A DNA stretch of 64,000 nt from Notospermus geniculatus (taxonomy: Eukaryota > Nemertea > Pilidiophora > Heteronemertea > Lineidae): positions 203,958 to 267,957 of the forward strand of contig NMRB01000381.1 in NCBI GenBank assembly GCA_002633025.1. Reading direction: 5' to 3'. Within the stretch, counting starts at the first letter, position 1; the number at the start of each line of letters is the position of its first letter. This document shows, piece by piece, positions 1-13,400 of the stretch. Below the pieces are notes generated by a model. It had not been told where the DNA came from and did no database searches. It saw only the letters and a list, made by a program, of their open reading frames with translations. Both the position numbers and the translations under genes were made by a program.

Positions 1-634
1 GGAAATGTCCAAGTATTTGAATTATCTTAGTTATCAATTAAGCATGGAAGTTGTTGCTACACATGAAAGAATGAGTTGAAGTATAGTGGCTTACCTAATG
101 AAGGGTTAGAAAAGGTATCACAATGGGTCTAATTTCTCAAGTGATGAAAAGAATGTCCACCATTTTTACTGTGCAACACCTGGTCCCCTGCCTGTTACAG
201 CCGCTCCGCTATAGGCCTACAGTACAATAGGACTCGAGGACAGAGGACCCGCATGAAAATGATCCTAAATAATCTCGTCATTTGGTCCAAAAATCGTCCA
301 AAAAGCACCAAACCGATTATATTATTCAAATTGCTTAGCAGGGGACACAATTTCATGCCAAATGATTGACTATTGCGTCGATAATCAGTAGATTACGTGA
401 ATGGAAAAGGAGAAAATGGAGGCGAAAAATTGACCCACTTTTGTTTTAAAGTGTGATGATTTTAGTGGTGAGAATGCCTCAAGGCCAGCTCACCAATACC
501 GGTATACTAAGAATATGAAATAAGGAACATGGTATACAAAGTATGAATATAAAAGTGACTCAACAGGCCTAGATTCATAAATTATTATGAGTCCTGATAT
601 AGAGCAGGAGCCGGTGAGGCCGGGGGGGGGGGGC
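1..634. other. Non-coding stretch, nothing recognised
   Basis: No open frame with protein-like composition, no RNA gene and no clear terminal inverted repeat was seen. It ends in a poly-G run (about 622-633) just before unit C begins. Confidence 0.5.
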
Positions 635-2469
635 AGGTTACCTTTACGACGCCATTCGACTGGACTCTTCTTAATTCCGTGTCAAACAATAGCCAATAGG
701 CAGGCACCACGGGGTGGGGGGAGGTAGGCCTATTAGAATAGATTCCACAGCACACAACCGACAACGTGACTGATATGCTCCTGATGTGACTGAGCAATAA
801 GCGGTTTGGTAAATCCTGAATATTGAGGAAGAGGGATGTCGGAGAGAAAGCGCACGAACTGATGACGCCACCCAGTCTCAAGAGGTTGCCTAGCTGCATG
901 ATGACGTCACCCAGGTAACCGATTCGCAGCCCAGGATGGCGCGGGTGGACCCTGACACCGAGATGTATTATTTCCCTTTCACAGTCACGACAGCTCAACC
1001 GGGAGCTCAACGAAGAGTTGAGCCAAAAAGACTGTTAATCTTACCTGTCATGCACCCGAGCTTCACGGAAATGAGGATGTCAGGATTTCTATTACTGACT
1101 GTTTCTAATAAAACTGAAAAGTCCAAAGGTGGCGGAAAACCCTTCACAAAAACAAGTCGAAACTAACGACAGAACGTATAGCAGTCGGCCAGTCGACTGC
1201 TGATGAACATGGATAAGATCGGATAAGAATCGGTCGGTTTCTACAATAGATTTTTGACATGCCCAGCAGTTTGCGTGTCGAGATAGACGTGGAGATAAAC
1301 GAAACTGGGTCACCGCTCTGTTAATAATAGAAAATCTGCTGCGCTCGAGTGGGTTCTAATACACTAGTTGGAGGGGAGACAAAAGAGACATGATCCAGCA
1401 ATTGTAAAGAAAAACAATAAATCGTGACTGCAATAGTTTTTAATCAGACTTGGTTCGTCAACTTTTGTCATGTTTATCGCGGGAGAGGACGCCTGATACT
1501 ATAAATACATGAACTGAATGCAGGGTTCGGGGAAAGGGGTTCTGTTTGCGCTGTGTGTGATATCACCCTGACCATCGCATAGGGCCCTATATCGTGCTGC
1601 AGCAAGTTTTGGCTGACACTCGGTCCCACCCGGTCTAGATGGGTGGTACTGGCCTGTATTTTGAGTGCTTTCAAAATGAAATCCTCGGCATTGTAGGCCT
1701 ATTACATGTACTTGTACAGTACATCTAAATAATTCATCTCTACCAAGCACCACAGAGTTACGTCCTGCCATAATAGTTTGTTTACAAACAAACCCGTTCT
1801 CTCCTCTCAGAGTGTCAAGAGTGGGTTAATATAGGTATCTATTTTTGGCTTAAGTCCATGTAGAGTACATAGGAGCATGCCCCCCAGTCAGTCAGAGCAA
1901 TGTCCAAATACAAGATTATTCGAAATAACGAAATATCTGACGGCAATGATCGACGCAATATACTTTGACCTGGAGTTCAGATTTGGCACGGCGGCCAGGT
2001 GTCAAAGTAAAGTCCGCATCGACTTCGGACTTTGACACTGTTTACTTGCGGTGTCATCATCCAGTTGGTCAAGTGGACTGTTGTTCGGTGAAAAATAATC
2101 TTTCTTTCGATGTTGACCAACAGATCTCGAACGAAATGACCACTGCCCGGTCAACTGACATGCTCAAAATGGCTTAAATGAGGGTCTATACAGTATATTA
2201 AAGCCCATTCTCCCTGATTACTTTTACGACTGCAGCGCCGCTCAACGTCTTTAGGGCTCCGACTCGAGATCACCCGACGACTGCAGCGCCATCTAAAGTA
2301 TTTCTTAGCTCCGACTCCAGGCCGAATGTCGTATTACACGCGATATAACGATTCATCTTCCTCTCTCAGGTTTCTGTTCTTATTGGGGGCGCGATAGCAG
2401 AATCGCATAAAGTAGGCAAACCCTAACGCAAAAGATGCCAGTTCAAGCTATAGATCTATTAAAATCGGA
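635..2469. repeat. Unit C, copy 1 (direct tandem duplication)
   Basis: About 1.83 kb that recurs immediately downstream at 2470-4531 in the same order and orientation with high identity. Shared landmarks are the TGACGTCA-containing stretch near 900, the GTTTGTTTACAAACAAAC-like palindrome near 1780, the inverted TGTCAAAGT motif near 2000-2040 and the CTGCAGCGCC repeats at 2229-2300. No convincing gene is present. A 70-codon frame (1965-2177) is kept in both copies but lacks an ATG and homology I recognise. Confidence 0.85.
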
Positions 2470-4531
2470 AGGTTACCTTTACGACGCCATTCGACTGGAC
2501 TCTTCTTAATTCCGTGTCAAACAATAGCCAATAGGCAGGCACCACGGGGGGGAGGTTAGGCCTATTAGAAGAGATTCCACACCACACAACGTGACTGATA
2601 TGCTCCTGATGACGTGACTGAGCAATAAGCGGTTTGGTAAATCCTGAATATTGAGGAAGAGGGATGTCGGAGAGAAAGCGCACGAAATGATGACGCCACC
2701 CAGCCTCACAAGGTTGCCTAGCTGCATGATGACGTCACCTAGGTAACCGATTTGCAGCCCACGACAAGGTCAAGCGTCATCCCTGACTCTGCTACTTCTT
2801 GACAGAAAGCGTAATGCAAACGCGGGTGGACCCTGACACTAAGAAGTATTTCCCTTTCACAGTCACGACAGCTCAACGAAGAGTTGAGCAAAAAAGACTG
2901 TAATCAGAATACCATCAACTTACCTGTCATGCACCCGAGCTTCAAGGAAACGAGGATGTCAGGATTTCTATTACTGATTGTTTCTAATAAAACTGAAAAG
3001 TCCAAAGGTGGCGGAAAAGCCTTCACAAAAACAAGTCAAAACTAACGACAGAACGTAGCAGTCGGCCAGTCGACTGCTGAACATGGATAAGATCGGATAA
3101 GAATAGGTCGGTTTCTACAATAGATTTTTGACATGCCCAGCAGTTTGCGTGTCGAGATAGACGTGGAGATAAACGAAACTGGGTGACCGATCTGTTAATA
3201 ATAGAAAATCTGCTGCGCTCGAGTGGGTTCTAATACACTAGTTGGAGGCGAGACAAAAGAGACATGATCCAACAATAGTAAAGAAAAACAATAAATCGTG
3301 ACTGCAGTAGTTTTTAATCAGACTTGGTTCGTGAACTTTTATCATGTTTATCGCGGGAGAGCACTCCTGATACTATAAACCCGACTATAAATACATGAAC
3401 TGTAATGCAGTTCGGGGAAAGGGGTTCTGTTTGCGCTGTGTGTGATATCACCCTGACCATCGCATCATAGCCTCGCCGTGTATTAAGGGCCCTATATCGT
3501 GCTGCAGCAAGTTTTGGCTGACACTCGGTCCTACTCGGTCTAGATAATGGGTGGTACTGGCCTGTATTTTGAGTGCTTTTAAAATGAAACCCTCGGCATT
3601 GTATTACATGTACATGTACATGTACATCTAAAAAATTCATCTCTACCAAGCACCACAGAGTTAATGATTACGTACTGCCATAATAGTTTGTTTACAAACA
3701 AACCCGTTCTCTCCTCTCAGAGTGTCAAGGGTGAGTTAAAGGGCCTCTAGAGGCAGCCCAGCATGGCTGGGGAAAACCCCGGGGAAAACCCAGGTTCAAT
3801 ACCTCGTAATGGTGATTAACGTTAAAGTGGCGGCGCCTAGCTGAAGAACCGGTACTGATAGTAGCCTAATGGCGAGCTGCCTCTAGAGGCCCTTTAATAG
3901 GTATCTATTTTTGGCCATGTAGAGTACATAGGAGCATGTCCCCCAGTCAGTCAGAGCAATGTCCAAATACAAGATTATTCGAAATAACGGAATATCTGAC
4001 AGCAAATGATCGACGCAATATACTTTGACCTGGAGTTCAGATTTGGCACGGCGGCCAGGTGTCAAAGTAAAGTCCGCATCGACTTCGGACTTTGACACTG
4101 TTTACTTGCGGTGTCATCATCCAGTTGGTCAAGTGGACTGTTGTTCGGTGAAAAATAATCTTTCTTTCGATGTTGACCAACAGATCTCGAACGAAGTGAC
4201 CACTGCCCGGTCAACTGACATGCTCAAAATGGCTTAAATGAGGGTCTATACACTATATTAAAGCCCATTCTCCCTGATTACTTTTACGACTGCAGCGCCG
4301 CTCAACGTCTTTAGGGTTCCGACTCGAGATCACCCGACGACTGCAGCGCCATCTAAAGTATTTCTTAGCTCCGACTCCAGGCCTAATAATGTCGTATTAC
4401 ACGCGATATAACGATTCATCTTCCTCTCTCAGGTTTCTGTTCTTATTGGGGGCGCGATAGCAGAATCGCATAAAGCAGGCAAACCCTAACGCAAAAGATG
4501 CCAGTTCAAGCTATAGATCTATTAAAATCGG
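2470..4531. repeat. Unit C, copy 2
   Basis: Second copy of the 635-2469 unit. It abuts copy 1 with no spacer; the shared end AGATCTATTAAAATCGG occurs at about 2452-2468 and again near 4530. The main difference is a 154-bp TTAA-flanked insertion at 3740-3893; smaller indels are scattered through the unit. Confidence 0.85.
3740..3893. mobile_element. TTAA-flanked MITE (AGGGCCTCTAGAGGC ends)
   Basis: The ends form an inverted repeat beginning AGGGCCTCTAGAGGCAGC. TTAA flanks both sides (3736-3739 and 3894-3897). Copy 1 of unit C has the empty site with a single TTAA near 1828, so this is an insertion with TTAA target duplication. Such targets are used by the piggyBac and Kolobok superfamilies; no transposase is encoded, so the family is inferred. 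Confidence 0.85.
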
Positions 4532-4764
4532 GAAGACAGTGTGACTGTCCAGCGGGCTGGAGTTTTTTTGTCCACAACTCACCAAGTTCAGTTCAATCAC
4601 TGACGTTAAGGTTGATAAAATATTAATATAAGTTGACTTCGGTACCGGTGAGCTTTTGGCTGGAGTCGGTTGTCGGGTCACATCATCCGTGAAAATTTAA
4701 AATAGCAAGTAGAAACGAGACTGCGCTGTCAAGAGTGTCGCCCTCCCAAGCCAGCCCCTTCATA

Positions 4765-4850
4765 GAAAGGGTTCAACTGGTCGGATTCGAACTCTCGCTG
4801 CCATGGGCAGTGGGGGAGTCCTTTCTGCTGACTGATATTGTCAACCTGTT
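4765..4850 (-). mobile_element. Possible tRNA-derived SINE head
   Basis: On the - strand there is a GTTCGAATCC B-box (RC of 4791-4800) preceded by tRNA-like spacing with a degenerate A-box region, next to the minisatellite at 4843. This resembles the tRNA-related 5' part of a SINE or a decayed tRNA pseudogene. No target duplication was identified and the isotype is unclear. Confidence 0.35.
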
Positions 4851-4990
4851 CCTCTGTTACTTTTTCTATTAGCCTACAACCCGTTCCTCTGTTACTTTTT
4901 CTATTAAAACCCGTTCCTCTGTTACTTTTCCTAACCTGTTCCTCTGTTATATTTTCTATTACAACCTGTTCCTCTGTTACATTTTCTATA
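4843..4990. repeat. Minisatellite, about 28-bp unit, five copies
   Basis: Tandem copies of CCTGTTCCTCTGTTAC followed by a TTTTCTATTA-like tail. The repeats create frames on both strands (for example 4838-5059 + and 4729-5070 -) which I regard as by-products of the repeat, not genes. Confidence 0.85.
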
Positions 4991-4993
4991 TTA

Positions 4994-6283
4994 CAGGAGA
5001 CGCTCGTTCGGCCAAATGACCAAAAGCGGCGTTCTCTCATGGGTGATGGGCAAATATGAGATCCCATCATCGGTAGTTGAAAGGACAGTTTGCTAAAAGA
5101 ATTCGCCAGAAGCTGAGCAATTTCATTTCCAGCAGAGTGTATTGAGACTACTTACCAAGCCGTGCAGTGGATTGATTCGTTATGACACTATGATAATTCA
5201 AATTCACTTAGTTGTATACAATGTACCAATCCCTTCCTAATCCGTTAAAGATTTGCTTTGCTGTTCAGTTTACGGACGAGCCAACGTCGATCACGTCCAG
5301 TCGCTACGGCTGCCGGAGAGAGAATGCCACAAATCCATGTTCGCGCTCACCGATCACTGCCCACGCCCTGTGCACGAGTGAAACACGGATATATATTGAC
5401 GTTTTGATGCTGTTGAAAGGTAAAGGCCGTCATATGAGACTCGTTCGTATGCAACTCGTTGGAAGGAGTGCCAGCGCTGCGAAATGGGTCCGACCTATTC
5501 AGATAGGCCTAGGTCCCTTGGGCAAACAATTCGCCTGAAGAAGATAATGAATAACGTAAAAACATCCATAAACGGGAAAAAGGTCTGTGGATAGACTTCC
5601 TCAAGAATGACCAGCTCTCGATTTGACGATTTTGCCGTTTTCATCACAAATGATGATTGTCGCAGCAATAAATGCAGAATCTGACCTAACGTCGGCTTGC
5701 AGCAAATAATGCACATCCATATTCTTGAACATCACATCTCACCAACAATACGTGTACAGCATGTACGTAGGTACATCGATGAGACAGTATATGGGGATGC
5801 TGGTATATGTAAATCCAGTGACTGTAAGCAGGGTAGATCATTACTTCGTGGGAGAAATGTTCCAGATGAATATCATGATGACTCGAGGAATGTGATTCAT
5901 GCTGCCTGTTGTACTAGCTGAGGTTTCTAGCTGTATATCAGTAATTCTAAGGAAAACTAGACGTTCCCACAGTTATTGATTCACATCAAGTAGTTGATGT
6001 ATTTAGTAGGCCTACGAACGTGCAGCATGTGCAGTGCCTCTTGTAACCTGCTGATGACAGATCAATGAATAGAGTTCAGATTTCAACGCAATCAATGGCA
6101 CAAGTGGGCGATACGGCGGATGTACACAGTGCATATGCATCTACAATTTTTTTTGTCCTGTCCATTCAGCTGCATGACGTAGATACACTCACATGATAGG
6201 CTTTTCTGCAATCTACCTCCCAGGTTCTTTTGTATATGATAACGAAATACAATGTCATTGGAAGGTTCAAAATGTCACCACCG
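4994..6283. other. Spacer between unit C and unit A
   Basis: Open frames here (for example 5212-5538) have no recognisable domains, no duplicate for comparison and no splice context. No RNA gene or transposon was recognised. Confidence 0.45.
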
Positions 6284-6432
6284 GTGTACCAAATTCTGTG
6301 TTGTCTTTGGGTGAGTTACGAATAGTGTTAAACGTCAGTTTAACCTGGTCTTCAGGGAAGTTAACACCATATCGACACTGTCTTACCAAGTGCTCAAACA
6401 AACATAGACTTATTGTAACTCCCTGTTGAATC

Positions 6433-6538
6433 CCTGCCGCTTAGTGCTGGCGATTGATGCCTCATGCGAGGGTCTGTGGGTTCGATTCTGGTAGGAAGCA
6501 ATGTCTTTCACCTTAGAAACTCGATTTCTATTTCATAT
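6433..6538 (+). mobile_element. tRNA-derived SINE with 13-bp target duplication
   Basis: A 106-bp insertion flanked by TCCCTGTTGAATC at 6420-6432 and 6539-6551. Unit A copy 2 has the uninterrupted target once (near 20036-20048). The insert carries a B-box-like GGTTCGATTC and an upstream TAGTGCTGG A-box-like motif, and ends in a T-rich stretch. A long target duplication with a Pol III-type head is the pattern of a SINE. Confidence 0.75.
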
Positions 6539-7450
6539 TCCCTGTTGAATCGAATGTGGAATCACCACCTTTTTTCTTAATGTATAGTTTGATCAACATT
6601 CACCTGAGGATGACCATCATTACGTCCATTCTGTTTTTTCCAACTTTTCGGCACAAATGGAACCAAATCTTCTAAGTCACTCAAAGACTGAAACACTTTG
6701 CGAAAATCAGGTCGGGGAGGCTAAAAGATGATATTGCAGCATCAGGATTTAATATGACATGCAAGTCCTAGATTGTGTGGAGTACACAATGCATTTCAGT
6801 TGTACTGTACATGTAGCTGTTGAAAGCTATGTAGATCAGCTGTCATAAATGAACAGTTATCACATTATTTGCCTTTCACGTATCATCGTCACCCTGTAGA
6901 GCGACGCTACAATATAATTAGCTTCCTTATGTGAGCTGAATTACAACTATTCTCATGATTACCGCTGTACATGTATATCAAATCTGTTTGACAGCCACTG
7001 GATGTGGATCTTGCGCACTTTACCCACCACGCGGCGCTGGCATCGATCAGGCCAAACTGTTGGAAAAGATTGAAGGGGTCAATTACGAAAGCTGCACAGA
7101 AGATTGGTCATCCAAACGCTGAATTTACTTCAATTCAGCATCCGGTGAGGTCGATGTTAAACCATGTGTACATCACACTGAAATCAATATTATTGATAAC
7201 ATGGCGCATCAATTACCGGATTCAGTGTCAAGTTATTCTTACAAAATTGGCTACACCGTTTCGCTAACGCCAATGTGTTAGACCAGCTTAGCGGAGAGGG
7301 CGTAGCTGCTGCAGTTAGCTGCAGATTGAGTGAGTGGTGATAAAAAACAGGGAGAAACTTGGGTTACGTATATGCAAGAGCAGTGTGAAGAGATTCTATG
7401 CGTCACACTTGGCTTGCTCAAGGAAACTGATCGTCGAGAAGCGAGTCAAC

Positions 7451-10400
7451 ATGCCACAGGAAGAACCTTTGATTGAATACCTACGGGCATTCTGCCTAAG
7501 CAAGGGTGTCGGCGGGATCAAGGGCCTTGGAGTCCTCTTTAGAAACCTGGACAAGGATTATTCTAAACAGCTTAACTACCAGGAATTTTCTGGGGGACTT
7601 AAAATGTTCTGTCCCGAATTGAACGAGAAGCAGATCGAGGCACTGTTTCGAATTTTCGACAAGGACAACAGTATCAGCATTGACTTTGGTGAATTTCTCC
7701 AGAAACTCCGTCCAGCGATGTCACAGAGCAGGATCAATGTAACCAATGAGGCATTTGACCACCTGGATCATACCGGCGACGGAAGGTTGATGGTGGACGA
7801 TTTGAAAGGTAAGCTTGCACTTACATTCAGAATGTCTTTGAGTGAGAACTGCTAGAGGGAGACCAAAAAGGTCTATCTGCGATTCACACTTCTTTCACCG
7901 TCCAGGTTGCTGTCACATTTCTACAGCCTATCACGTCTCCCCGTCGAGGTAATTTGAAATCGGATCCATTTTGCGATTTTCCTGCCAATTAGCGATCGAT
8001 CGAATTGATTTCCTTGTCTAGAAAGCTGTTGCCTTCTTACTGCTATAAAATAAAATTCGCAGACGCCTTTAAAACAGGATCAGCAGTCGAGAGAGGACTT
8101 TGTCGGTCCGTATAGTTGTCACTGGAGTTTAAGAATAGAAATCAAACGATAAATGTTAACTTTACGACAACGTTATTTTTTGTACCGAAAATGCAACATT
8201 GGTGAATTCACAGCATGAAAAATAACGTTTTAGTAAAGTTAACGTTTATCGTTTGATTTCTTAAACTCCCTGCTGTGAGAGATAATAGGAAACGGTATCA
8301 AGTTGGTCCATCCGCATGATTACAAGGCAAATAAACAGGATGAGAAATAATGGCGTCGTCCACTCATTCAGTCTGGCATTCGAAGAAGTGGCATTGGTTT
8401 CAAAGTTGGGCAGCACCGTCTATAATGTCGTGCCATAAGCGAGAGGTTAAGAAACCTCTCCGTTAACGATAACACTAACGCTAACGCTATTTCTGACGTA
8501 CGTGTACATTTGCAATGTAAAAAATAACGTTAGCGTTAGTGTTACCGTTAACGGGGCGATTTCTTAACCTCTCGAAGGAATCAAACCTTCGTTATTTATC
8601 TTTTGATTCCTTTATCATCTTGTGCATTCAGAAATGAAGCAATAAGTTGGCTAAATTAAAAATAACGTTGGATAAATAGTGATGATATTGGACATCTGAT
8701 AAGCCCATCAACCACTGATGCTGTGAATGTGGAAAGGCAGTCGTCAATAGGGAGTTTAAGAAATCAAACGATAAACGTTAACTTTACGACAACGTTATTT
8801 TTTGTGCCGAAAATGCAATATATAATCTGGTGTATTCGCAGTATTCGCAAATAATGTTGTCGTTAAGTTAACGTTTGTCGTTTGATTTCTTAAACTCCCT
8901 ATTATTAAATGCAAGTAGTCTACCATTTGTGCCGAAAGCATGGGTATTTATCAGAAACGGAGGAAAGTAATGTCGTAGATGCAGTTAGGAAACATTTTGC
9001 AACGAAACATTATCCGTAACTCACTCAAGAAGCAACCAACCTGCAGCAATACTATGCCACGTTTAGTATCATTGTAGCCAAGAAATAAACAACAACACAT
9101 AAACAACAATACATACTGTAACTGCTAGGCCTCAGAGACATTTGCTATTAAAAGTATCTGTAAGTACCTCAAATTTGGCAAGATTATACTTTTGTTACTT
9201 TGGTTCTTTTTGCTCATTCTTTGGATAATCTTTCTTGTTCCTTCGCGAGCGATCACAAACTACACGTATATCTTTCTATTTGCCTGCTGAGATGAGCGAC
9301 CCGAGCCTAAAGTTATCAGCACAGGTGAAGCATGAGATGGGGAAGTGTTGTTACAGAGCCTTGGGCACCTGACAGTCATTAAGGAAACTACTGTAGAACG
9401 GATGATTGAGGTACTATTATAATTCATGGAAGCTTTTTTCGGTTAATCATCAGTAGTAATTTCACCACCGCGTTTTGGAAGAATTCCAAGCGTTATAATG
9501 GAAATTTCAGACATTCCTTTCAATTAAATCGAAAACGACGACTACCTGAAATATGCCATCAAATTGTGGTCAAAATTGCATGATGGTTACGTTTGCGAGA
9601 ATCCAGTTTGTGAAAATTACCTTTTCTCTTCCACGAACGCACAAAACTGAAAAATAGGTACACGTATTGTGATTTACAGAAGTTTATAATTTTGTGCCCA
9701 TAATCTCTCTCGTACACGTAGTACTTTTTGTCGACGCCTATCTGACAAATTTTCAGACTGTGGGCAAAATTGGTTACGTTTACGAGAATTAAGTTCAGGC
9801 ATGAAAATTCCGTTGAGGTCCCCGTCATTTCCACAAACGCAGCACAAACTGAAAAAAAGGTATTTGACAGCAACGTTCTTATTTTCGTGTCCGTTGGGTC
9901 TCTCGTTGTTGTTCATTGAGTGATGACAACTGCGGCCAACGTTCAGTATACATCCAAACAGCTGTTATCATTGGCCTTGGGGAACATCTGCTAATGGACT
10001 TCTCTATATAATGCGAATATAGATGAAATACGGAAGGTAGATGGCTCATGAACCTCATCAGACAAAGTCTGACGCCATGATTCTGGCTACCATAAAAGCG
10101 TACTTCATTGCTGACACTAACTAATGGCGTCGTGACATGCATGCATTGTACATCATTACACTGTGGCACTCTCTCTCCTCTTCGTCGTCCTATGAATTAT
10201 GCCGTCCAACAATGGAGTTTTCTAACACCGCTCGGCTTGGGGACTAGGCCTGAACCCACTGTCGAGTTTTGCCGCCGCGGTTTCATTACTGCCCGACAAA
10301 TCCTTTGTTATTTTCTCGGTCCGCTGCCTTTTAACAAAGCATTTTCTGCCGCTGCGTTTTCCCGCTGCGTGAAAACGCGTCAGTGGGTTCGGGCCTTAAG

Positions 10401-13400
10401 AATCATGCTTTTGCCCACACTTGACACTCGCGGCGAAATATCGTACCTCGTGTTATAGAAGATAACGCCATCTAGTGTCAAGTGTGGCTTTTGCCCTTCC
10501 GCTGAGGTTGGTTCCGTCATTACAGTCGTCCTCTCACCAACTGCCGACGACCCGAAATCGAAGTACAGTACGTAAAGTAGGCGTAAATCTGGCTGGCTCA
10601 CGTGTTCAGCACTTATATTCTTGTTTATCCATGACGTATGGGCATTGCGGGATAGGCCCAGATTTTGCACTCGCTTTTATGACTGAACGTCGAGAACAAA
10701 GTCAATAACGACAATCGGATTAACCAACCAGATGTTAGTTAGTCGATATGCGTGGAAACTGACGTCTGTGCCCCAACATTGAAATATACATAACAAATCA
10801 CAGTGATCATTATTTTTATATCAAGTCATTTGCCGAGATTACTCACTTCTCAAATGGTGACAGTAGGTATACGGTTTTTACAACGTCATTGTGATGTGAT
10901 ATGATTTGAAGTACCAGCAACGTACATCGTACACATTATCCGTTTTCCGACAACGCAGGGCGGTCGCTAGCACAGGGACGGGGCAGGGACTGGAGTCAAA
11001 TGACGTCACCGAAGACATGTTTAAAAAAGTGCTGCAAAATGGCGAACACCCCCGGTAACTTACACACCCCTCAGAAATTGTTACAACACGAGCTATTTGC
11101 TTATCGCACCTGTCATTTCATGATCTGGCCCATGTAACATGGTTAAGATGATGATAACTAACTGTTCATCTTTCATTTAAACCAGAGGGTAACTGTTTAC
11201 AGCACCTGGCTTTGATCGCATTCCTAACAAGAGTATAGTTACTATACTCTTGTTAGGAATGCGATCAAAGCCAGGTGCTGTAAACAGTTACCCTCTGGTA
11301 CTGTTTACAGCACCTGGCTTTGATCGCATTCCTAACAAGAGTATAGTTACTATACTCTTGTTAGGAATGCGATCAAAGCCAGGTGCTGTAAACAGTTACC
11401 CTCTGGTTTAAATGTATTAGGCCTATCATGTTTCTTCAGAGGTATTTGCTGCCTTCCTTGCTTTATCTGATCGCTGACAACTTGACTGCAATGGTAAATG
11501 GGCCCTTACTCGTTCCTATAATTCATTTTACTGAAGATGCTGTAGCAATGGGGAAAACAAAATTGTTGATGCGTACTGAAGGTTCTAAATCTTTTACGTC
11601 ACCTATACCAATCAAACCCATACATAACGAATGTAGCATAGGCTTCCTTTACACTTAACTTTACTATTGACATCAGCACCAGTCATGCCAGTGTAGGAAA
11701 GTAACATTTTAAAATAACGTTAGATTCCCTGCGAGAAATTGCAGAAAATTCTGAAATGGTAGTTACTTTTCTGCGAACTTGAAATTGAGTAATTTCTGAT
11801 ATGTTTACGGAAGAGACTCCGGCAGAATTCGACATCTGTTGCCGCCAATCAGCGGGTCAATTTTAAACTAATTCATTCATTTAGCGCAGCCGGTCTAGCC
11901 GATGTGTGGTGGAAAAGAAATGTCTATCGTGGATGGTTTTCCATTATTTTCGAATCCCAACTGATGAAACAACTATCACATGTGAGGGATTTCATTGTCG
12001 GCAACTCACGGATCAACATCTCATCCACGCAGTGGCGAAAGCGGGTGCATGGCAACCGTTCATAGAAGTATAGCATTATCCATATAGTCATTGCGTGGAA
12101 CAAAATCACCAACACTATATCGATAATCCATTCAGCAGCTGCTTCGTATGGCCAGTTTACAGGATGTCCAGGAATTATTAAGGACAACACCTTTTCAGAC
12201 ATTGACAATGAAGGCAGACTTGGCATCCTGAGGTGATCATGACAGTGGTTCTAATGATCGCTCCCTCCTTCATGCATACATTTTGTGCAGTGCCAAAGTA
12301 GTGAGCGCTAGAAACCTCTGATAATCACAAGATGGCTGAGTGTAGATTTATGAATACACTGGCCTGAATGACCTCACGCTTGGAAGTGTCAAGGAAACAC
12401 AAACCTGCTATCATTCTGACAAGGCCAAAATGAAGCTGACGTCTGTGTATTCGAAATTTTGTCGAAAGTAATGTAGAATTTGACAAAGCAGCGTATGTAA
12501 TGTACATTTATAAAGGTTCCTATAGGCCCAAGGATCCGGACCTAGCGAAATTTCACAGGTCCATGCTAACCCGAACTAGGTCTGGGCAATCTCTTGCAGG
12601 AACAAGGCATAAAATCATTGGATTGGATTAAAAATGCAGCACTCCTTTTTTAGGTCTTTATCCAGCCACCATTATATCATGCGGCGAAGCTCACTGTTGC
12701 TGCTATTAACACTAGTAAATCATATCGTTTATCAGAATCACTAGGACATTAAATGCTACGGACAAAATGACTGGAGCTGCAATACAATTGACATCCTATA
12801 GTAGGCTGCCTTGTTCAAATACACGCATTGGGGATTAATATTACCATGACGGGCGTTTCGGATGCATTCATAATATCAATCAAGATTCATTATTAATGCA
12901 GAAAAACGAATATGCTGGCCTGTTATTCACATGTAGCCTACTGGTACTGGTTTCACCACGTCGTAGATTAAAACCCGACATGAGTAACAGATTCGAGAAA
13001 TATTGCTCGTTTCCCGGACTGATTTTGAATTCGATAAAGCGTATCAATTTTGGACGCTGATTGGTTTCTCAGTGTCACATGTCGTAAAACACTCGTCCTG
13101 ATTCGCTGGGCACCATGCATAATATGGTCACATGGTCTCAAAATGGCGGTATCTGTGTTGCAGATGTGGGTGAAGAGGCAGAGCTGTACACGGAACGTAA
13201 CGGCTGGCAAGCACAACTGCCCGCATTCTTATCCGATGAAGATGATATCAGTGTAGTTTTAGGCCAATCATTGTAATGTGTAATGCGTTCCCCATTTTCG
13301 AAAATTGCCTTCATCAATAACATGCCACAGATGGATCAATTCGGCGGTCGCTGGGTTTATTTACGGCACATCAGCAGCCAATTTTCCAATTTCAAACACT

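Noticed and set aside
1965-2177. 70-codon frame kept in both unit C copies
   Set aside because: No ATG start, no splice context and no recognisable domain; the region includes an inverted repeat, and conservation reflects recent duplication.
4843-4990. CRISPR-like array
   Set aside because: Units are contiguous without unique spacers; an animal minisatellite.
4729-5070. 113-codon - strand frame and 73-codon + strand frame over the minisatellite
   Set aside because: Created by a 28-bp tandem repeat (a near multiple of codons); repetitive peptide on both strands.
6991-7267. Frame at 7004-7267 as a CAPSL upstream coding exon
   Set aside because: AG and GT-like borders exist and it is kept in copy 2, but it does not resemble calcyphosine N-termini, and the 7451 start gives a full-length protein.
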